This document shows, in pieces, positions 29,333 to 34,110 of a stretch of DNA of 34,110 nt. Source of the stretch: Ophiostoma sp. CBS 140.51. Its lineage: Eukaryota; Ascomycota; Sordariomycetes; Ophiostomatales; Ophiostomataceae. The translations under genes and the position numbers were made by a program. The stretch is taken from contig JANSLP010000337.1 of the NCBI GenBank assembly GCA_029298735.1, forward strand, positions 1 to 34,110. The letters are read 5' to 3'. Under the pieces are notes generated by a model, which made no database searches, had not been told where the DNA came from, and was given only the letters and a program-made list of their open reading frames with translations. Each line of letters opens with the position of its first letter. Position 1 is the stretch's first letter.

Positions 29333-31843
29333 ATGTTGGCAACGATTGCGTTATCAGACTGTAGCTCTCGGCCAACCGGACACACCCGCGTCCATCTCGC
29401 CATGGGTCTTTCTCGAGAGCAGGATGTCCTCGATGATGCCCTTCACACCAGCAACAGCCAACCAAACACTCTTACGCTTCCAGAAGGACCGAGTGGACTC
29501 CAACGCGGTATGCTGAATGGCATCCAACATGGGCTGAACGGGCACAACGGCCACACAGAGCCGGCCAGTCCTCCAGCATCAACGGGCTCAGAGACCGAAA
29601 TAATCACCAGCTCCTCCTCCATCACCGCTGAGCCCTCCGACACCATGCTGCTCAACCAGCTCCAAACAGAAAGCTGTGACACAGCATGGGCCGACCGCAT
29701 CGACACTCTCGGCACATCCGACTTGTGTGCCGAGTTCCTCAACCACGAGTCTCGAGTATTGCCAGCCATTGCGGCCACCTTGCCCGTCATCTCGGCTCTT
29801 GTCGACGCTCTCGTCAAGCGCATACAGGCCGGCGGCCGTGTCTTTTATGTGGGCGCCGGCAACAGCGGTCGCGTCGCCTACATGGACTGCTCCGAGCTGG
29901 GTCCAACTTTCTCGGCCGATATAGACTTGTTCATTGCCCTCGTGGCAGGTGGCAGCCATGCTGTCGTCCAAGCTCGTGAGGACGCTGAAGACTCGGAACC
30001 CAATGGTGCTGCCGCGCTCGAAGCCATGCAGCCAACTGCACTGGACACTGTCATTGGCGTATCTGCATCCGGTCGCACACCATTTGTGCTTGGAGCGCTG
30101 TGTGCCGCACGAAACGTCGGCGCTCTGACGGCGGGCATCACCAACTGCCAACCCTCGGGTTTTGGGCGTTTGGGTGTCCAATATCTGGTCACGGCTCTGA
30201 CCGGTCCAGAGTTTGTCGCTGGAAGCACACGCCTCAAAGCTGGCACGGCAGCCAAGCAGATCCTCAACATGATCAGCACCATTACCATGGTGCGTCTGGG
30301 CAAGACATACCGCGGGCTGATGCTTGATGTGCGCGTACGCAACCACAAACTTCGGGTACGCGGTCGGCGCATCCTCCGCCAAGTCTGCGGTCCGGGCCCG
30401 GCCTACCTCATCGGCGAGGCAAAACCAGAAAACATCAATACTTCCTCACCTTCCATACCTCACACACCACAAACACCGACAACACCCACATCATCACAAA
30501 TACCACACCGGGTAGACCTCTCGTCGCCAGAAGCGGACGCCGCCATTGACGCACACATCCAGCTCTGCGGTGCCAACGTCAAGCTGGCCTGTGCTGTGGC
30601 CGTGTCCGGGCTCGACCTGGCATCGGCACAAGAACGTCTTGAGCGTGTACATGGCCACTTCCACGAGTTTTTGGCCCTGTCACAGCCATCACCCTTTCTA
30701 CTCGCGGACCAAGACGACGAGCTTGTGCTTGCCATTGACGGTGGCGGTACACACTGCAAGGTCGCCGTGGCCACACGGGCCGGTGAGATTGCCTATGGCG
30801 AGGCAGGCGCATGCAACATCAACTGCGTGACGCCTGACGAGCTGGTATCACAGATTCGCACGGCAGCCCTGCGTGCTCTCACAAATTTGCGCAACGCGCG
30901 AGCAGGAACCGTTGCTGGTGACGGAAAGCAGTGGCTTGTCCCCGAGACCACCTTCCCTCGCTTCTCTCGAGTGTGGGCTGGCATTGCCGGCCTCCACTAC
31001 TCTTACAACCCAGACGCACTTGCGTATCGACTTGAAGCCCTATTGTTCGTCTCATCTCGGGATGGCAGTCTGCGTCTGACAAGTGATGCCCTTCTCTTAG
31101 GAGCCTGTGTCGGAGTTGACGACAGCGTACAAGGCGGCTTGTCTGTCATTGCCGGAACAGGGTCTGTGGCTGTCGCCCTGCTCAAAAGACCTGATGGCTC
31201 CATTCTGCCCGTCAGTCGTGCCGGCGGTTGGGGTCATTTGTTGGGCGATCACGGCAGCGCTTTCGATGTTGGCCGGCGGGCACTGCAGGTGGTGCTCGAG
31301 GATATGGAGCTGCGAGCCGATGAAGCTGCCCTTCTAGGAGATGATCCCAGCCCAGCTGAAGAAGGACCGTCAGATCTTGAGAAAGCTATTCTCGCAGCTC
31401 TTGGTGCAAGTGAGTCCACACAGCTTTTGCCACGCATCTTACACGACGCAGACCGTGAGCCCAAGCACCAGATTGCCGAGGTCTCGCGAGTTGTAACAGC
31501 ACTAGCGTTCCCAGATACAACTGCCACTGGAGACAAAAAGCCTGACCCTCGAGCTCGTGCGATCCTGGAAGACGCTGCTTCGAGCCTTGTTGCACGCATC
31601 AAGCCTCTGGCCAAGTCACGCCTGTGCACGCCGAGTTCCGATGTGCTCATTTTGTCGGGTGCGTTGCTCAACCTCGAGCCGTATCGTGAACTTTTCCTCG
31701 AGGCATGGGAACACCAAGGTCTGCCAGCTTTCCGGAAGACAGTCGTTGTAAAAAGTGCCACAGATTATGCAACGAGTTTTCTGTTGCGGCAGCCGGCGAG
31801 CCAGGCCACGACGGATCACCAGATGGAGACTAAGAACTTGTAA
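29333..31843 (+). CDS. MurQ-like MurNAc-6-P etherase fused to a BadF/BadG-type amino-sugar kinase, 836 aa
   Basis: The N-terminal half (about 105-360) is a SIS-fold etherase. FYVGAGNSGR (171-180), then SELGPTF with Glu188 at the position of the catalytic Glu of bacterial MurQ, GVSASGRTPFVLGAL, and GPEFVAGSTRLKAGTAAKQI are all typical of N-acetylmuramic acid 6-phosphate etherase, which yields GlcNAc-6-P and lactate. GKRP, the animal glucokinase regulator, is the same family. After a Pro/Thr linker, the C-terminal half (465-830) is an ASKHA sugar kinase: AIDGGGTHCK (467-476), VWAGIAGL, IAGTGS (606-611) and a late LSGALL motif, as in N-acetylglucosamine kinases and bacterial MurK. The fusion could phosphorylate MurNAc and then cleave it. 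The first ATG is 29333; ATG 29402 (GCCATGG, 813 aa) has the better context and is equally possible. No membrane segment; cytosolic. Confidence 0.88.
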   Translation: MLATIALSDCSSRPTGHTRVHLAMGLSREQDVLDDALHTSNSQPNTLTLPEGPSGLQRGMLNGIQHGLNGHNGHTEPASPPASTGSETEIITSSSSITAEPSDTMLLNQLQTESCDTAWADRIDTLGTSDLCAEFLNHESRVLPAIAATLPVISALVDALVKRIQAGGRVFYVGAGNSGRVAYMDCSELGPTFSADIDLFIALVAGGSHAVVQAREDAEDSEPNGAAALEAMQPTALDTVIGVSASGRTPFVLGALCAARNVGALTAGITNCQPSGFGRLGVQYLVTALTGPEFVAGSTRLKAGTAAKQILNMISTITMVRLGKTYRGLMLDVRVRNHKLRVRGRRILRQVCGPGPAYLIGEAKPENINTSSPSIPHTPQTPTTPTSSQIPHRVDLSSPEADAAIDAHIQLCGANVKLACAVAVSGLDLASAQERLERVHGHFHEFLALSQPSPFLLADQDDELVLAIDGGGTHCKVAVATRAGEIAYGEAGACNINCVTPDELVSQIRTAALRALTNLRNARAGTVAGDGKQWLVPETTFPRFSRVWAGIAGLHYSYNPDALAYRLEALLFVSSRDGSLRLTSDALLLGACVGVDDSVQGGLSVIAGTGSVAVALLKRPDGSILPVSRAGGWGHLLGDHGSAFDVGRRALQVVLEDMELRADEAALLGDDPSPAEEGPSDLEKAILAALGASESTQLLPRILHDADREPKHQIAEVSRVVTALAFPDTTATGDKKPDPRARAILEDAASSLVARIKPLAKSRLCTPSSDVLILSGALLNLEPYRELFLEAWEHQGLPAFRKTVVVKSATDYATSFLLRQPASQATTDHQMETKNL

Positions 31844-32384
31844 AGAAAAGGGGCGGAGAACAAACCTTGTATATAGCCGTTTTGGTGCTGTACTTATCTT
31901 ACAATTCTTTTAAATATTAAAGCATCTGTTCTTAATTTAAAAATGAGAAGTTTCACAAGATATTTCAGTACCAGTCACCCCTATTCCTACTGTTTGCACC
32001 TTCCTCGTCTTCAATGTTGTTGGTTGCTATTTCCTCATTCGAGGCGGACATCGAGTGAGGCACGTCGCACCTTCCACAGCCTGTAAATCGCCCTTTAATT
32101 ACAGCGACCGTTTAGCAGGAACGATGCACATCAGTGCTAAACTGCCTGTACCTGCCTGTAATTTTGCCACACATTGCCCCCCATTTCCCCTGACCATCAC
32201 GTGGTCCGTGCACTGTCGCGTCCACTACGACACGTTAAGCTCCGTTAACTATCAACGTCACCTCTTGAATCCGCCCTCCATCCAATCTTTGGATCACGAT
32301 CATCTCGACTCGACAACCACCTCCCACCCCCTCTTTCGTCTCCTTACAGTGCGGCCCTCATAGGCCAACCTCCATTCGCCCAGC
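31844..32384. promoter_or_regulatory. Intergenic region and promoter of GPI3
   Basis: The first 130 bp are AT-rich, the likely 3' end of the fusion gene. A CACGTG element is at 32198-32203, 182 bp upstream of the GPI3 ATG. The leader is C/T-rich. No gene is seen. Confidence 0.5.
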
Positions 32385-34094
32385 ATGACGCGCCGCACGT
32401 ACAACATCGCCATGGTCAGCGACTTCTTCTTCCCGCAGCCCGGCGGCGTCGAAAGTCACATCTACCAGGTCGCGTCCAAGCTAATTGACCGCGGCCACAA
32501 AGTCGTCATCATCACGCACGAGTACGGCGACCGCAAGGGCGTGCGCTACCTCACCAACGGCATCAAAGTGTACCATGTGCCCTTTCTCGTCATCTACCGC
32601 TCGACCACGTTCCCGACCGTCTTTTCCTTTTTCCCTCTCTTCCGCAACATTGTCATCCGCGAGCAAATCGACATAGTCCACGGCCACGCCAGCTTGAGCA
32701 GCCTCTGCCACGAGGCGATCCTACACGCGCGCACCATGGGCCTGCGCACTGTCTACACAGATCACTCGCTGTTCGGCTTTGCAGACGCCTCGAGCATCCT
32801 CGCCAACAAGCTGCTCAAGTTTGGACTGAGCGACGTCGACCATGTCATTTGCGTCAGCCACACGTGCAAGGAGAACACAGTACTTCGAGCGTCTCTCGAC
32901 CCGCTACTCGTGTCCGTCATTCCCAACGCTGTAGTGGCCGAGAACTTTAAGCCACTGTCGACTGAGGAGCAGCGGCATCTGCAGAGCCAGTACAAGGACC
33001 GGCATCACCGGCGACACGCCAGCCAAGACAGCCAGGCAAGCCAGGGCAATAAGGCAATAGGAAGCGACGCACAAGCGCAAGGAGGTGCGTCTAGCAATGT
33101 ATCGGGCAGCGGGCCTTTGTCACAACACCCGACGCTGCACCGCCCGTCCTCGTCCTCGTCCACACAAAACGGCACCTCGCCGCCCAAGCCGTCGTTTGTC
33201 AGCCAGGCAGCATCGCCACCCACCCCCGCTCACTTGTTGAGCCCACACGACCCCATCACGATTGTCGTCATCTCCCGTCTCTTCTACAACAAGGGCACCG
33301 ATCTGCTCGTTGCTGCCATCCCGCGCATCCTCGAGAACCACCCCAACACGCGCTTCATTATTGCCGGGTCCGGCCCCAAGGCCATTGACCTCAAGCAAAT
33401 GATTGAACAGAACGTGCTGCAGGACCGCGTCGAAATGCTGGGCCCTGTGCGCCACGAGGACGTGCGCGACGTCATGGTCCGCGGTCATATTTATTTACAC
33501 CCCAGTCTAACCGAGGCCTTTGGCACCGTCATTGTCGAGGCTGCCAGCTGTGGCCTCTATGTCGTGTGCACACAGGTCGGTGGCATCCCCGAAGTGCTAC
33601 CATCACACATGACCGTCTTTGCTCGGCCCGAAGAGGACGATCTCGTGGCCGCCACAGGGCGGGCCATTGCCGCACTGCGGGCCAACAAGGTGCGCACCGA
33701 GCGCTTCCACGAGCAGGTCAAGGCCATGTACTCGTGGACCAACGTAGCCGCCCGCACAGAGCGCGTCTACAACGGTATCACGGGCGCCATCAGCGAGGCC
33801 GAGTTTTATGGCTACGACATGGCCACGAACAACAACGGCGGTACGGGCACAGCAGGTGGCTGGAACGCGACGCGTGGACGGTCCGGTGTGCAAAGCTTTG
33901 CACTAATTGACCGTCTCAAGCGGTACTACGGCTGCGGCATCTGGGCCGGCAAGCTGTTTTGTTTGTGCGTGGTTATTGACTACCTGCTGTACCTGTTCTG
34001 CGAGTTCTGGTGGCCACGGGACCGCATCGACATCTGTCCAGACTGGCCACGAAAGCAGCTCCAGCCACAACAAGAGAAGGAGCACATACGGTGA
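32385..34094 (+). CDS. GPI3: GPI3/PIG-A, catalytic subunit of the GlcNAc transferase starting GPI-anchor synthesis, 569 aa
   Basis: Transfers GlcNAc from UDP-GlcNAc to phosphatidylinositol on the cytosolic face of the ER, the first step of GPI-anchor assembly, within the GPI-GnT complex. The N-terminal lobe (MVSDFFFPQPGGVESHIYQ, VHGHASLSS, YTDHSLFGFAD, VCVSHT-like ICVSHT) and the C-terminal lobe (VVISRLFYNKGTDLL) are highly conserved. The GT4 family E-X7-E motif is E377...E385 in TEAFGTVIVEA. One membrane segment lies near residues 520-545. An insert of about 85-90 residues, rich in Ser/Gln/Pro (about 200-285), separates the two lobes and accounts for the length above yeast and human orthologues (about 450-485). 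Start MTRRTYNIAMV at 32385. No intron. It is complete within the window. Confidence 0.95.
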   Translation: MTRRTYNIAMVSDFFFPQPGGVESHIYQVASKLIDRGHKVVIITHEYGDRKGVRYLTNGIKVYHVPFLVIYRSTTFPTVFSFFPLFRNIVIREQIDIVHGHASLSSLCHEAILHARTMGLRTVYTDHSLFGFADASSILANKLLKFGLSDVDHVICVSHTCKENTVLRASLDPLLVSVIPNAVVAENFKPLSTEEQRHLQSQYKDRHHRRHASQDSQASQGNKAIGSDAQAQGGASSNVSGSGPLSQHPTLHRPSSSSSTQNGTSPPKPSFVSQAASPPTPAHLLSPHDPITIVVISRLFYNKGTDLLVAAIPRILENHPNTRFIIAGSGPKAIDLKQMIEQNVLQDRVEMLGPVRHEDVRDVMVRGHIYLHPSLTEAFGTVIVEAASCGLYVVCTQVGGIPEVLPSHMTVFARPEEDDLVAATGRAIAALRANKVRTERFHEQVKAMYSWTNVAARTERVYNGITGAISEAEFYGYDMATNNNGGTGTAGGWNATRGRSGVQSFALIDRLKRYYGCGIWAGKLFCLCVVIDYLLYLFCEFWWPRDRIDICPDWPRKQLQPQQEKEHIR

Positions 34095-34110
34095 GAAGAA
34101 GTAATTAAAA

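Noticed and set aside
1..34110. tRNA genes, rRNA, CRISPR arrays, transposons
   Set aside because: I looked for TΨC-like GTTCGA boxes, regularly spaced direct repeats, terminal inverted repeats and transposase-like proteins, and found none that stood up. A covariance-model search would be decisive for tRNAs.

Overview
The window looks like nuclear chromosomal DNA of a filamentous ascomycete (Pezizomycotina; Sordariomycetes is my best guess, possibly Ophiostomatales, low confidence). The reasons are GC-rich coding sequence, short 50-70 bp introns with CTAAC-type branch points just before the acceptor, fungal Zn2Cys6 regulators, pyrimidine-rich leaders and 0.5-2 kb intergenic spacers. I see no plasmid, phage, transposon, CRISPR or tRNA signal. 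All family assignments come from motifs read by eye.

Left part (1-21.7 kb). A coiled-coil protein of unknown function (minus strand, one intron) is divergent from a seven-exon Hsp70-like ATPase of the HSPA12 type. Then, all on the plus strand, come an intronless Zn2Cys6 regulator, a copper amine oxidase with its quinone-cofactor Tyr and copper ligands visible, a Gln/Pro/Gly-rich protein with a conserved C-terminal domain, and a DBP6/DDX51-type DEAD-box helicase for ribosome biogenesis.

Right part (21.9-34.1 kb). Between two housekeeping genes (the helicase and the GPI3/PIG-A glycosyltransferase) lie four genes that may form one catabolic unit. They are a regulator with two tandem Zn2Cys6 clusters, a small secreted TIM-barrel hydrolase resembling GH56 hyaluronidase, a UNC93-type membrane transporter, and a fusion of a MurQ-like N-acetylmuramic acid 6-phosphate etherase with a BadF/BadG-type amino-sugar kinase. 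A reasonable reading is secreted hydrolysis, uptake, phosphorylation and lactyl-ether cleavage of an N-acetylated amino sugar, possibly MurNAc from bacterial walls. The hydrolase and transporter genes have good TATA boxes. The 9-mer ATCCGGGCC occurs three times by eye, once in the regulator/hydrolase intergenic region and twice in the transporter/fusion region. This is the main candidate for an undescribed system; it is an inference.

Other notable points: the double-cluster regulator has an apparent GC-AG intron that splits its first zinc cluster, with an alternative ATG inside the intron; the Hsp70-like gene has a 32-nt micro-exon; GPI3 and the helicase carry large low-complexity insertions between their two core lobes.
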